Positions 28,328 to 36,015 of a stretch of 39,366 nt of DNA are shown here, one piece after another; positions within the stretch are counted from its first letter, which is position 1, and each line of letters opens with the position of its first letter. Both the position numbers and the translations under genes were made by a program. The notes beneath the pieces are model-generated. The model ran no database searches. It was not told the DNA's origin and saw nothing but the letters and a program-made list of their open reading frames with translations. This DNA comes from an uncultured Erysipelotrichaceae bacterium. GTDB taxonomy: Bacteria > Bacillota_I > Bacilli_A > Erysipelotrichales > Erysipelotrichaceae. The stretch lies in assembly GCA_902766435.1 (NCBI GenBank), contig CACXDM010000001.1:1-39366 (forward strand), written 5' to 3'.

Positions 28328-29602
28328 TCAGATAAAACTCAGTGCATTTTTCAGATCATCGATAATATCATCGACATTTTCGATTCCGACGGACAGACGG
28401 ATCAGATCCGGTCCGACGCCGGCAGCGACCAGTTCTTTGTCAGTCATCTGCCTGTGGGTGGAGGAAGCAGGATGCAGTACGCATGTATGGGCGTCAGCCA
28501 CGTGTGTCGCAATCATCGCCACCTGCAGATGCTTCATGAATTCCTCAGCCGCTTTTCTTCCTCCCTTTACACCGAAGGATACAACACCGCATGTTCCGCC
28601 GGGCATATATTTCTTCGCTCTGTCATAATACCTGCTGGAAGGCAGACCGGGATAGTTGACCCAGACAACGTTCTCATGATTTTCAAGGAATTCGGCGACC
28701 TTCTGCGCGTTGGCACAGTGTCTTTCCATTCTGACAGCCAGAGACTCAAGTCCGAGATTCAGAATATAGGCGTTATGCGGTGAAGGAATCGAACCGAAGT
28801 CACGCATCAGCTGGGCAGTTGCCTTTGTGATAAATGCGCCTTCCTTTCCGAATCTTTCGGCATAGGTTACACCATGGTATGACTCATCCGGTGTGGTGAG
28901 ACCGGGGAATTTGTCACTGTGTGCCATCCAGTCGAATTTGCCGCCGTCAACGATGCAGCCGCCGACAGTCGCGTCATGACCGTCCATATACTTTGTCGTG
29001 GAATGCGTCACGATATCGGCACCCCATTCAATCGGCCGGCAGTTGACCGGTGTGGCAAATGTATTGTCAATGATGAGCGGTACACCGTGTCTGTGGGCGG
29101 CATCCGCAAAGCGTTCGATATCAAATACGGTCAGCGCGGGATTGGCGATTGTCTCACCGAACACACACTTTGTATTGGGTCTGAACGCAGCTTCCAGTTC
29201 CTCATCACTGCAGTCGGGATCCACGAATGTGAAGTCAATCCCCATTCTTCTCATGGTTACATTAAACAGATTATAGCTTCCGCCGTAAATTGCCGAGGAA
29301 GAGATCACATGATCACCGCATCCGGCAAGATTGAATACGGAATAGAATGTCGCAGCCTGTCCGCTTGACGTCAGCATCGCAGCCGTTCCGCCTTCAAGTG
29401 CGGCAATCTTGGCAGCTGTCCAGTCATTCGTCGGATTCTGCAGACGGGTATAGAAATAGCCCTCTGCCTCAAGGTCAAACAGTTTTCCCATGTCTTCGCT
29501 GGTGTCATATTTGAATGTCGTACTCTGTACGATCGGCATCAGCCGTGATTCACCGTTCTTCGGCACATAACCGGCCTGAACGCATAATGTTTCCTTCTTC
29601 AT
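28328..29602 (-). CDS. metY: O-acetylhomoserine sulfhydrylase (MetY), PLP enzyme
   Basis: A 424-residue Cys/Met-metabolism PLP enzyme. The PLP lysine is K204 in HSTTKYMDGH, D179 (IIDNTFATP) binds the pyridine nitrogen, and ALEGGTAAMLTSSGQAA binds the phosphate. The length of about 425, longer than cystathionine gamma-synthase (about 380), and the FDWMAHSDKFPGLTTPD insertion are typical of MetY. It would convert O-acetylhomoserine and sulfide to homocysteine. GGAGGG lies 6 bases before the ATG. It is first in the operon with metA. The leader is only about 22 bases, too short for an S-box or T-box. Confidence 0.95.
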   Translation of the reverse strand: MKKETLCVQAGYVPKNGESRLMPIVQSTTFKYDTSEDMGKLFDLEAEGYFYTRLQNPTNDWTAAKIAALEGGTAAMLTSSGQAATFYSVFNLAGCGDHVISSSAIYGGSYNLFNVTMRRMGIDFTFVDPDCSDEELEAAFRPNTKCVFGETIANPALTVFDIERFADAAHRHGVPLIIDNTFATPVNCRPIEWGADIVTHSTTKYMDGHDATVGGCIVDGGKFDWMAHSDKFPGLTTPDESYHGVTYAERFGKEGAFITKATAQLMRDFGSIPSPHNAYILNLGLESLAVRMERHCANAQKVAEFLENHENVVWVNYPGLPSSRYYDRAKKYMPGGTCGVVSFGVKGGRKAAEEFMKHLQVAMIATHVADAHTCVLHPASSTHRQMTDKELVAAGVGPDLIRLSVGIENVDDIIDDLKNALSFI

Positions 29603-29631
29603 TTTTACCCTCCGCAGATATAATTGTTTCT

Positions 29632-29660
29632 ACTATACCACCAATCCGATTGACTGACAA
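29632..29660 (-). promoter_or_regulatory. Promoter of the metY-metA operon
   Basis: TTGTCA (29660-29655) and TATAGT (29637-29632), 17 bases apart, a near-consensus sigma-A promoter. Transcription would begin near 29625. The dyad CAATCCGATTG (29642-29652) lies in the spacer and could be a repressor site. Confidence 0.8.
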
Positions 29661-29677
29661 AACAACCCTCCGGCAGG

Positions 29678-29704
29678 AAAAAAACGGCTCCGCAAAGAAG
29701 CCGT
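29678..29704 (-). terminator. Terminator of the PurF-like gene
   Basis: ACGGCT (29684-29689) pairs with AGCCGT (29699-29704); on the minus strand seven T follow. It lies 11 bases past the stop. Confidence 0.85.
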
Positions 29705-29714
29705 ATCATTGATA

Positions 29715-31130
29715 TTATTCTCTGCCGTCCCAGCAGTATGTGCAGAGACAGTCTTTCGGCAGTCCCGTAGCCTTGATGACATCATCGAGACGGTTGAACT
29801 GAAGTGAGGAGAAATTCATCTGCCTGCACATCTTGTCCACCATCTGATGATACCTGTCGCTGTCAGGGTTCGCGTAATCATCGAGAATGACACGCTCGAC
29901 GTTCTCCCCTTCCTCTTCGGCGATGATTCTTCTCGCAATCAGTTCCATATCGGAAGTCGCTCTTGAGAAGTTGATGTATTTGCAGCCAAACATGATCGGC
30001 GGACATGCAGGCCTGACATGAACCTCCTTCGCTCCGCTTTCATAGAGAAATTCGGTTGTTTCCCGCAGCTGCGTGCCTCTGACGATTGAGTCATCAATCA
30101 GAAGCAGGCGCTTGTTCTGAATCAGCTCCTGTACCGGGATCAGCTTCATCTTCGCAATCAGATCACGCTTTGACTGCATTGTAGGCATGAATGAACGCGG
30201 CCATGTCGGCGTATATTTGATAAACGGTCTCGTATAGGGAATACCGGATTCATTTGAATAACCGATCGCATGGGCAATACCCGAATCGGGAACACCCGCT
30301 ACGGTATCGAGATCATTCTCCCCGAGGAAATCCCTCTGCGCCATGTACTTGCCGCAGTTGTATCTCCTATTTTCCACCGTCACGCCTTCATAGCGGGATG
30401 GTGAGTAGCCGTAATATGTCCAGAGAAACGTACAGATCCGCATCTTTTTGCCCGGCTGTGAGAGAACCGCAAACGAATCCGGTGATATTACATCAATCTC
30501 TCCCGGTCCGAGTTCATGATACAGTTCATACCCGAGCTTTTCGCAGGCAAACGATTCAAATGTGACACAATAGCCTTCTGTCTTTCTGCCGATCAGCACC
30601 GGGGTTCTTCCCAGACGGTCCCTGGCGCAGTAGATTCCCTTCTGTGTCAGTATCAGCATCGACATGGAGCCGCTGATCATTTCTTCCGCGAATTTGATTC
30701 CTTCAATCATATTGTCCTTCTGGTTGATCAAAGCTGCCACAAGTTCGGTTTTATTGATGTCACCGCCGCTCATTTCGAGAAAATGTGTCTGACTGTTACC
30801 GAAGATCTTATCCACAATTTCATCGGTGTTGTTGATCTTGCCAACCGTAACGATCGCATACGTACCGTGATGGGATCTGACAAGCAGCGGCTGCGGGTCA
30901 TAATCGGATATGCATCCGATGCCCATGTAGCCTTCCATCTCCTGTACTTCAGCGGTGAATTTCGTCCTGAAGGGAGAATTCTCTATGTTGTGAATCGCCC
31001 GGTTGAATCCGTCTTTGCCGAGAACTGCCATACCGGCTCTCCGCGTTCCGCGATGAGAATGATAGTCCGTTCCGTAAAACAGGTCAAATACACAGTCTTC
31101 TTTCAGTGCTGCACCAAAAAAACCGCCCAT
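29715..31130 (-). CDS. PurF-like amidophosphoribosyltransferase paralogue lacking glutaminase residues
   Basis: A 471-residue protein with the two-domain layout of PurF. The phosphoribosyltransferase half is intact: RLLLIDDSIVRGTQL (about 341-355) is the PRPP loop. C233, C383 and the CLCTYCW cysteines (461-466) match the four ligands of the B. subtilis-type iron-sulfur cluster. The N-terminal Ntn half, however, reads MGGFFG instead of MCGIFG/MCGVFG, so the nucleophilic Cys is absent; by eye the usual Arg of RYST is Ser (GCISDYD) and the oxyanion Asn-Gly is Val-Gly (TVGKINN). The start is firm (AGGAGG, 7 bases before ATG), so the loss is not a start error. It could use free ammonia, be regulatory or serve another reaction. 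It stands alone, outside a purine operon, with an extended -10 promoter. Confidence 0.85.
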   Translation of the reverse strand: MGGFFGAALKEDCVFDLFYGTDYHSHRGTRRAGMAVLGKDGFNRAIHNIENSPFRTKFTAEVQEMEGYMGIGCISDYDPQPLLVRSHHGTYAIVTVGKINNTDEIVDKIFGNSQTHFLEMSGGDINKTELVAALINQKDNMIEGIKFAEEMISGSMSMLILTQKGIYCARDRLGRTPVLIGRKTEGYCVTFESFACEKLGYELYHELGPGEIDVISPDSFAVLSQPGKKMRICTFLWTYYGYSPSRYEGVTVENRRYNCGKYMAQRDFLGENDLDTVAGVPDSGIAHAIGYSNESGIPYTRPFIKYTPTWPRSFMPTMQSKRDLIAKMKLIPVQELIQNKRLLLIDDSIVRGTQLRETTEFLYESGAKEVHVRPACPPIMFGCKYINFSRATSDMELIARRIIAEEEGENVERVILDDYANPDSDRYHQMVDKMCRQMNFSSLQFNRLDDVIKATGLPKDCLCTYCWDGRE

Positions 31131-31155
31131 ACGTTTCCTCCTTTTTTATTCCGGC

Positions 31156-31164
31156 ATTATAGCA
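31156..31164 (-). promoter_or_regulatory. Extended -10 promoter of the PurF-like gene
   Basis: TGCTATAAT on the minus strand (31164-31156), an extended -10 box, 26 bases before the ATG at 31130. Upstream a direct repeat ATATGC-AAAG-ATATGC overlaps it and could be an operator. Confidence 0.65.
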
Positions 31165-31191
31165 TATCTTTGCATATATACCGAAACAATT

Positions 31192-31884
31192 TCATCCGGC
31201 GGTTTTTTTCATTTTCTTCAGAATCTCTTTTCTGTCCCCGGGAATACGGTAGCTTTCAGCGGCTTTCTGTATCGTTTTATTATGTGTCCAGATGTCCATC
31301 TTTCCGGATTCCAGGTACCGTATGGCGGAGTCATACTGTTTGGCAAGAGCTTCCGCAAAATACCATGCGCGCATCATATTCACATAATAATCATCACTTC
31401 TGATCCGGCTTACGGCTTCCGGATATTTCTCTTCGTAATACTCATCAAGGTAATGATTCATCAATACCTTGATGCCGTAGCGGACAGTATACGGATGTTC
31501 CGATTCCATCCACTTCAGAGCATATGAAGCGAGTGTGTCCCGGTGCTTCGCAAATACCTTCGGCGCCATCTGATCACACGTTGCCCAGTTGTCGACATAC
31601 GGCAGAAAACATTCCGTTAATGAAAGACATCTGTCATAGTTCTTTTCCAGACTGATCAGAAAAGCGTGAAGCTGATTTTCCTCAAAGTACTGATGAGGCA
31701 GATCATGCAGAAACTCTTCCGTATCCGCTTCCCGGCTGACTGTGCGGGCAAAGGAACGCAGTTCAGGTGTTCTGATGCCGATGATCTTTTCCTCGTCAAC
31801 GGTCGGGATCAGCTTCTTCTGAAAGTCACGGTAATCCGTATCCTGCATTTCATTCAGTTTCTTTCTGATGATTTCCGGCTTCAT
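31192..31884 (-). CDS. AlkD-like DNA alkylation repair protein
   Basis: A 230-residue all-helical HEAT-repeat protein of the AlkC/AlkD glycosylase family. FAKHRDTL and YVDNWATCDQ (the Asp near W is the catalytic position in AlkD, WxxCD form) and DIWTHNKTIQKA are typical. Such proteins remove N3/N7-alkylated purines without base flipping; some members lack activity, so activity is likely but not certain. Its ATG follows the MATE stop by one base (31886-31888 TGA, then A, then ATG), so it is third in an SseB-like/MATE/AlkD operon and translation is coupled. The combination with an exporter suggests, but does not prove, defence against alkylating compounds. Confidence 0.88.
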   Translation of the reverse strand: MKPEIIRKKLNEMQDTDYRDFQKKLIPTVDEEKIIGIRTPELRSFARTVSREADTEEFLHDLPHQYFEENQLHAFLISLEKNYDRCLSLTECFLPYVDNWATCDQMAPKVFAKHRDTLASYALKWMESEHPYTVRYGIKVLMNHYLDEYYEEKYPEAVSRIRSDDYYVNMMRAWYFAEALAKQYDSAIRYLESGKMDIWTHNKTIQKAAESYRIPGDRKEILKKMKKTAG

Positions 31885-31885
31885 T

Positions 31886-33253
31886 TCAGATTAACCCCGT
31901 TCCTTCAATACCGTCCGCCGGCAGTTTTCGGTAAACGGTCAGATACATCGTAATAAAGCATGCCAATCCGCCAAGCACATTGGATACCGGTTCGGCAAGG
32001 AACACACCGTCCGTACCGAATCCGAGCCGCGGCAGAAGAAGCGTAAGAGGCACGACAATGATGACTTTACGAAAAAGCGAAAAGAAGATAGCCCTTTTGG
32101 AGCAGTTCATTGCCGTAAACGTAACCTGTCCGCCGCTTTGGAACGACATGAAGACAAACCCGAAGAAATACAGAATCATGGAAGACCTTCCCGCTTCAAT
32201 CATCGCTGTATCCTCGGTAAATATTCCCATCAGCTGAGACGGGAAAAGAAGGACAAGAGCCCATGCCGCAGCAGTATAGATCAGTCCGGCAATTGTAATG
32301 AAGCGTATCCCCTCCTTCACCCTGGAATGTCTTCTGGCGCCGAAATTGTAGCTGAGAACGGGCTGACCGCCCTGAGAGATTGAATTTGCCGGCAGCTGCA
32401 GGATTTCCCTGACGGAATTCAGTACCGTCATGATGCCGACATAGAGATCGCCGCCGTAAGCTCTGAGGGTGACATTGCAGATAATCTGCACAAGTGAATT
32501 GGTTCCCTGCATGATAAAGCCGGCTGTCCCAAGCGGTATCGTCTCCTTCAGTATGCCGGGATCAGGACGCATCAGTTCCGTTCTGATCCGGTATTCTGAC
32601 CGCTTTGAAAAAAAGAAGGAAACCGCCCATACGGCAGATACAATCTGTGAGATCAAGGTCGCAAGAGCCGCGCCGCTGACTCCCATATTCAGCCCGAAGA
32701 TCAGTACCGGATCCAGAATGAGATTGATTACGGCCCCGATGACAATTGTCATCATCCCCGCCTGGGGATAACCCTGGGCATTGATAAAGCCGTTAAGACC
32801 GGTCGCAATCATGGAAAACAGCGTACCGAACAGATAGATCCTGAGATAAGCATCCGCAAAGACAAACGAAGCGTCGCTTGCCCCGAATAAATAGAGGATC
32901 TGCCGCCTGAACAGAAAGAATACAACGGAAAGAATCAGCGAGGAATACACCAGCATTCCCGCCGTCTGACTCAGAATCTTTTCCGCCCTCTCATGTTTTC
33001 CGGCTCCTCTTGCCATTGCGAAAAGCGGCATACCTCCATAGGCAAAAAGATTTGTAAAAGCAGCCGTCAAAGTCGTAATGGGAAAGGCAAGACCGACACC
33101 GGTCAAAGCCAGACTTCCGTTTACCGGCATATGTCCGATATAGATGCGGTCCACGACATTGTAAAGCAGATGAACAAACTGCGCCGCCATCAGCGGAAGC
33201 GCCTGCATGATGATATTTACCGATACTTTGCCGTTTTCAAAATCATTCTTCAT
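31886..33253 (-). CDS. MATE family efflux protein, second copy
   Basis: A 455-residue, 12-helix exporter with MATE segments NIIMQALPLMAAQFVHLLYN, VVDRIYIGHMP and MTVLNSVREILQLPANSISQ. The frame is open to 33280, but AGGGAG lies 5-6 bases before the ATG at 33253, and that ATG overlaps the end of the SseB-like gene by 11 bases, so translation is probably coupled. AlkD follows directly. It is not closely similar to the MATE proteins at 9638 and 34621. Confidence 0.92.
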   Translation of the reverse strand: MKNDFENGKVSVNIIMQALPLMAAQFVHLLYNVVDRIYIGHMPVNGSLALTGVGLAFPITTLTAAFTNLFAYGGMPLFAMARGAGKHERAEKILSQTAGMLVYSSLILSVVFFLFRRQILYLFGASDASFVFADAYLRIYLFGTLFSMIATGLNGFINAQGYPQAGMMTIVIGAVINLILDPVLIFGLNMGVSGAALATLISQIVSAVWAVSFFFSKRSEYRIRTELMRPDPGILKETIPLGTAGFIMQGTNSLVQIICNVTLRAYGGDLYVGIMTVLNSVREILQLPANSISQGGQPVLSYNFGARRHSRVKEGIRFITIAGLIYTAAAWALVLLFPSQLMGIFTEDTAMIEAGRSSMILYFFGFVFMSFQSGGQVTFTAMNCSKRAIFFSLFRKVIIVVPLTLLLPRLGFGTDGVFLAEPVSNVLGGLACFITMYLTVYRKLPADGIEGTGLI

Positions 33254-33686
33254 TTCCGCTCCCTTTCTGCCCCGCGCCATGAAGCCGTACGTAGAGTTCC
33301 ATTCCTTCGGCGATGTCTTCCTTACTGATCAGAAGCGTTCCGCCGGTGCGCTTATAATTCAGACTGAAGCCGCCGGTCTGTGTATATTTACGGGCAGTTT
33401 CATACAGATCACTGATCCGGACCTGTACCGGATGATCTGCGCTGCTTTGTTCAAAACGCTCCGGCCCGCTGAATATATGAAAATAGAACCGGCCGTCAGA
33501 GGCATAATAGCCCTCCGGCTGTGTCATTCCGTCTTCCGTGATGCCTGCTCCGATAATCTCCGCCTCCCCGGCGCAAAGACGGACAATCTCGGCAATCAGC
33601 TGACTGCTGTTTTCATCACTCTGATCCGCCGCAAACCGTTCATAGAGCTGATCCAGTCTGGTATGATGTATGAAATGGTTTTCCAT
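33243..33686 (-). CDS. SseB-like small protein
   Basis: A 147-residue soluble protein. Its middle and end (GYYASDGRFYFHIFSGPERF, VQVRISDLYETARKYT, GGTLLISKEDI) resemble the SseB N-terminal domain, a module found in Bacillota next to many unrelated genes, whose role is unknown. There is no signal peptide, membrane helix or catalytic motif. AAAGGA lies 8 bases before the ATG. TATAAT at 33715-33710 (minus strand, 24 bases upstream) is the likely -10 box of the three-gene operon. It diverges from the YjjG-type gene. The family call is tentative. Confidence 0.55.
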   Translation of the reverse strand: MENHFIHHTRLDQLYERFAADQSDENSSQLIAEIVRLCAGEAEIIGAGITEDGMTQPEGYYASDGRFYFHIFSGPERFEQSSADHPVQVRISDLYETARKYTQTGGFSLNYKRTGGTLLISKEDIAEGMELYVRLHGAGQKGSGNEE

Positions 33687-33709
33687 ATCCGGTCCTTTCC
33701 GACTGAACC

Positions 33710-33715
33710 ATTATA
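33710..33715 (-). promoter_or_regulatory. Likely -10 box of the SseB-like/MATE/AlkD operon
   Basis: TATAAT on the minus strand between divergent genes, 24 bases before the ATG at 33686. A clear -35 box is not evident. Confidence 0.5.
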
Positions 33716-33768
33716 TCTTATTCAGCACATATATATCACGAAAACACATGAGAGACGGAGGCACTGAC

Positions 33769-34467
33769 ATGAAAGCGTATCAGATTCTTCTTTGGGATAT
33801 TGACGGAACAATCCTGAATTTCAAGGCAGCGGAAAAACATGCCTTTTCCGCCTGCATCACACGTTTTTTCAATATCCCCTGTACGGATGAAATGCATCAG
33901 AGATACTCCGCACTCAACGAAACATACTGGCAGAAGCTCGAGCGGGGTGAAATGACAAGGGATCAGATTCTGACTGAACGGTTTACCGATTTCTTCCGCC
34001 GGGAAGGACTGCCTCAAACCGATCCGGTCCGCTTCAACGCGCTTTATCATTCGCTTCTTCCGGAAACGATCGTCTTCAATGATGACTGTAAAAGCATGCT
34101 GGAGGAATTCTCTTCTTTTACAAAACAGTATGCCGTAACCAACGGAACCAAATCCGTTCAGGATCCCAAACTGAAAAAGTCCGGACTCGGCACGATCTTC
34201 GATGATGTATTCATTTCCGAAGTCATCGGTTATGAAAAACCGTCTTCCTCCTTCTTTGACTATGTCTTTGCCCATATTCCTTCCGTCCCGAAGGAAAGTA
34301 TCCTGCTGATCGGTGATTCACTGACAAGTGACATTAAAGGCGCAGTGACTGCCGGTATTGACTGCTGCTGGTATAACCCTGAAAGAAAACCCGTTCCGGA
34401 CAATCCAAAGATTACATATTTCATACAGGATCTCCGGGAACTGAGGGATATCGTCACCCCCCAGTAA
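33769..34467 (+). CDS. YjjG-type HAD nucleotidase
   Basis: A 232-residue HAD protein. Motif I LLWDIDGTILNF, motif II VTNGTKSVQ, the lysine segment EVIGYEKPSSSFFDYVF and motif IV LIGDSLTSDIKGA are those of YjjG-family noncanonical pyrimidine nucleotidases, which hydrolyse dUMP, dTMP and damaged pyrimidine nucleotides. The frame is open to 33670, but GGAGG lies 8 bases before the ATG at 33769, and the earlier start would overlap the divergent gene. It is a single-gene unit ended by a long bidirectional hairpin. Confidence 0.88.
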   Translation: MKAYQILLWDIDGTILNFKAAEKHAFSACITRFFNIPCTDEMHQRYSALNETYWQKLERGEMTRDQILTERFTDFFRREGLPQTDPVRFNALYHSLLPETIVFNDDCKSMLEEFSSFTKQYAVTNGTKSVQDPKLKKSGLGTIFDDVFISEVIGYEKPSSSFFDYVFAHIPSVPKESILLIGDSLTSDIKGAVTAGIDCCWYNPERKPVPDNPKITYFIQDLRELRDIVTPQ

Positions 34468-34478
34468 TCACCGGAAAT

Positions 34479-34530
34479 GAAAAAGACCTTCACAGTTGCT
34501 GTGGGGGTAACAACTATGAAGATCTTTTTC
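34479..34530. terminator. Long bidirectional hairpin between YjjG-type and MATE genes
   Basis: GAAAAAGA (34479-34486) pairs with TCTTTTTC (34523-34530), with inner CTTCA/TGAAG and AGTTG/CAACT arms, about 20 pairs in all. Because the arms begin in A and end in T, it can end transcription on both strands. The following 90 bases up to the MATE stop show nothing else. Confidence 0.8.
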
Positions 34531-34620
34531 AGAGACTTAAAAAATCCCTTAGCCTTCCGGCAATAATAATATACATTGTGTCACTGCCGAATAGCAAGAG
34601 ACAACCGCATTAATTTTCAG

Positions 34621-35976
34621 TTAATGAACACCCGCTTCATCCCTGTATCTTCCGTAAATGAAGAACCATAATACTGTCTGAACCGCAAGAGTGATGATCC
34701 AGCTGTACGGAAAACAAAGATACAGCTGATCAAGACCGGGATGTGTACTGCACCAGGACCAGATATACAGCAGTCTGAAGCCGCAGATTCCCGATAATGT
34801 AACAAGAGTCGGAAGCAGTGAATACCCCATTCCGCGGATACTGCCGACAACATCATCGAGCAGACCGTTAATACCGAGAAACAATGTGACATAACGCAGA
34901 CGGTACATCCCCATGGAAATGACTTCTGCATCTGAAGTAAACCATGAGAGAAGAAACGGACCTCCCTTTAACGCCCCGTATCCGATCGCAAATGAACCGG
35001 CAGCCGTCATGATCAGTGATGTGATCAGTATCTCCGGTATTCTTTTTATATTCCCCGCCCCGGCATTCTGTCCGGTAAATGTAACGACAGCCTTGGGAAA
35101 GGAATCCACACAGATATACACATATTCTTCAACTGCGTTGGCAGCCGCATTCGCAGCCACTGCAACTGATCCGTAAGAATTGATGCTTGACTGCACAGCA
35201 AGATTGGAAAGTGAAAACAGCATATTCTGCATTGCGGAAGGAACTCCGATACGCAGAATTTCACTGACACAGAACCCATCCGCCTTGATCATTGCCGGCT
35301 TCAGCCTGATTACGCTGTTTTCCCTCATCAGTGAGACCGTATTCAGTACACCACTCAGCAGCTGGGAAAGAAATGTCGCAAAGGCCACACCGAATACACC
35401 CATGCCGAACCATGCCACAAAGATCAGATTCAAAGCGACATTCACCGCCCCGCCAAGGGCAAGATAGAACGTCGGTTTTTTTGTTTCACCGGAAGCCCGG
35501 TATACCGCCGCCCCAAATGCATAGAAGGCATACGGCAGTCCGCTCAGAAAGTAAATCCTGAGATAACGTACGGTTTCCGCAATAATATCGTCAGGAACAC
35601 GCATCAAAGAAGCAATGACAGGCGCGCCGAAGAAACCGGCAGCCGACATCAGCAGACCACCGCACAAAGCAATAAAAAATGCAGTATGTACGGAAGTAAT
35701 AACTGCCTCTTCATCTTTTTTGCCGAGCATCCTGGCCACCAGAACATCCACTCCGACAGACAGTCCGCTGAAACCCCAAATAAAAAATACAGTAATCGGT
35801 CCGGCAGCTCCGACTGCAGCAAGAGCTTTCTGCCCGCAGAACTGTCCCACGATCACCGTATCAGCAGTATTAAAAGCAATTTCAAGAAGATTCGCCAGCA
35901 TCAAAGGAAATGCAAAACGGAGAATGTTTAACGCCGCAGATCCTTCTGTCATGTTGATCGTTTTCTTTTCAGCCAT
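34621..35976 (-). CDS. MATE family efflux protein, third copy
   Basis: A 451-residue, 12-helix exporter. It begins MAEKKTINMTEGSAALNILR, and the MTEGS start with NTADTVIVGQFCG is typical of a large clostridial MATE group. Second-half segments such as NILFSLSNLAVQSSINSYGS fit too. The frame is open to a TTG at 36012, but that start would lie 3 bases from the upstream stop and has no ribosome site; the ATG at 35976 is the usual family start, although it also lacks a good Shine-Dalgarno. It follows the Glu-rich zinc-ribbon gene, with which it may be cotranscribed. Confidence 0.9.
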   Translation of the reverse strand: MAEKKTINMTEGSAALNILRFAFPLMLANLLEIAFNTADTVIVGQFCGQKALAAVGAAGPITVFFIWGFSGLSVGVDVLVARMLGKKDEEAVITSVHTAFFIALCGGLLMSAAGFFGAPVIASLMRVPDDIIAETVRYLRIYFLSGLPYAFYAFGAAVYRASGETKKPTFYLALGGAVNVALNLIFVAWFGMGVFGVAFATFLSQLLSGVLNTVSLMRENSVIRLKPAMIKADGFCVSEILRIGVPSAMQNMLFSLSNLAVQSSINSYGSVAVAANAAANAVEEYVYICVDSFPKAVVTFTGQNAGAGNIKRIPEILITSLIMTAAGSFAIGYGALKGGPFLLSWFTSDAEVISMGMYRLRYVTLFLGINGLLDDVVGSIRGMGYSLLPTLVTLSGICGFRLLYIWSWCSTHPGLDQLYLCFPYSWIITLAVQTVLWFFIYGRYRDEAGVH

Positions 35977-36015
35977 GACATTAATTGTATACTGCGGCGC
36001 TTTGAAACTCAAATT

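Noticed and set aside
29603-29714. S-box or T-box riboswitch before metY
   Set aside because: Only 112 bases lie between metY and the PurF-like terminator, and a near-perfect promoter leaves about 22 bases of leader. No riboswitch fits.
34479-34530. Long hairpin as a T-box or small RNA
   Set aside because: Symmetric A and T flanks and the position between converging genes fit a bidirectional terminator; no T-box motif or specifier loop.
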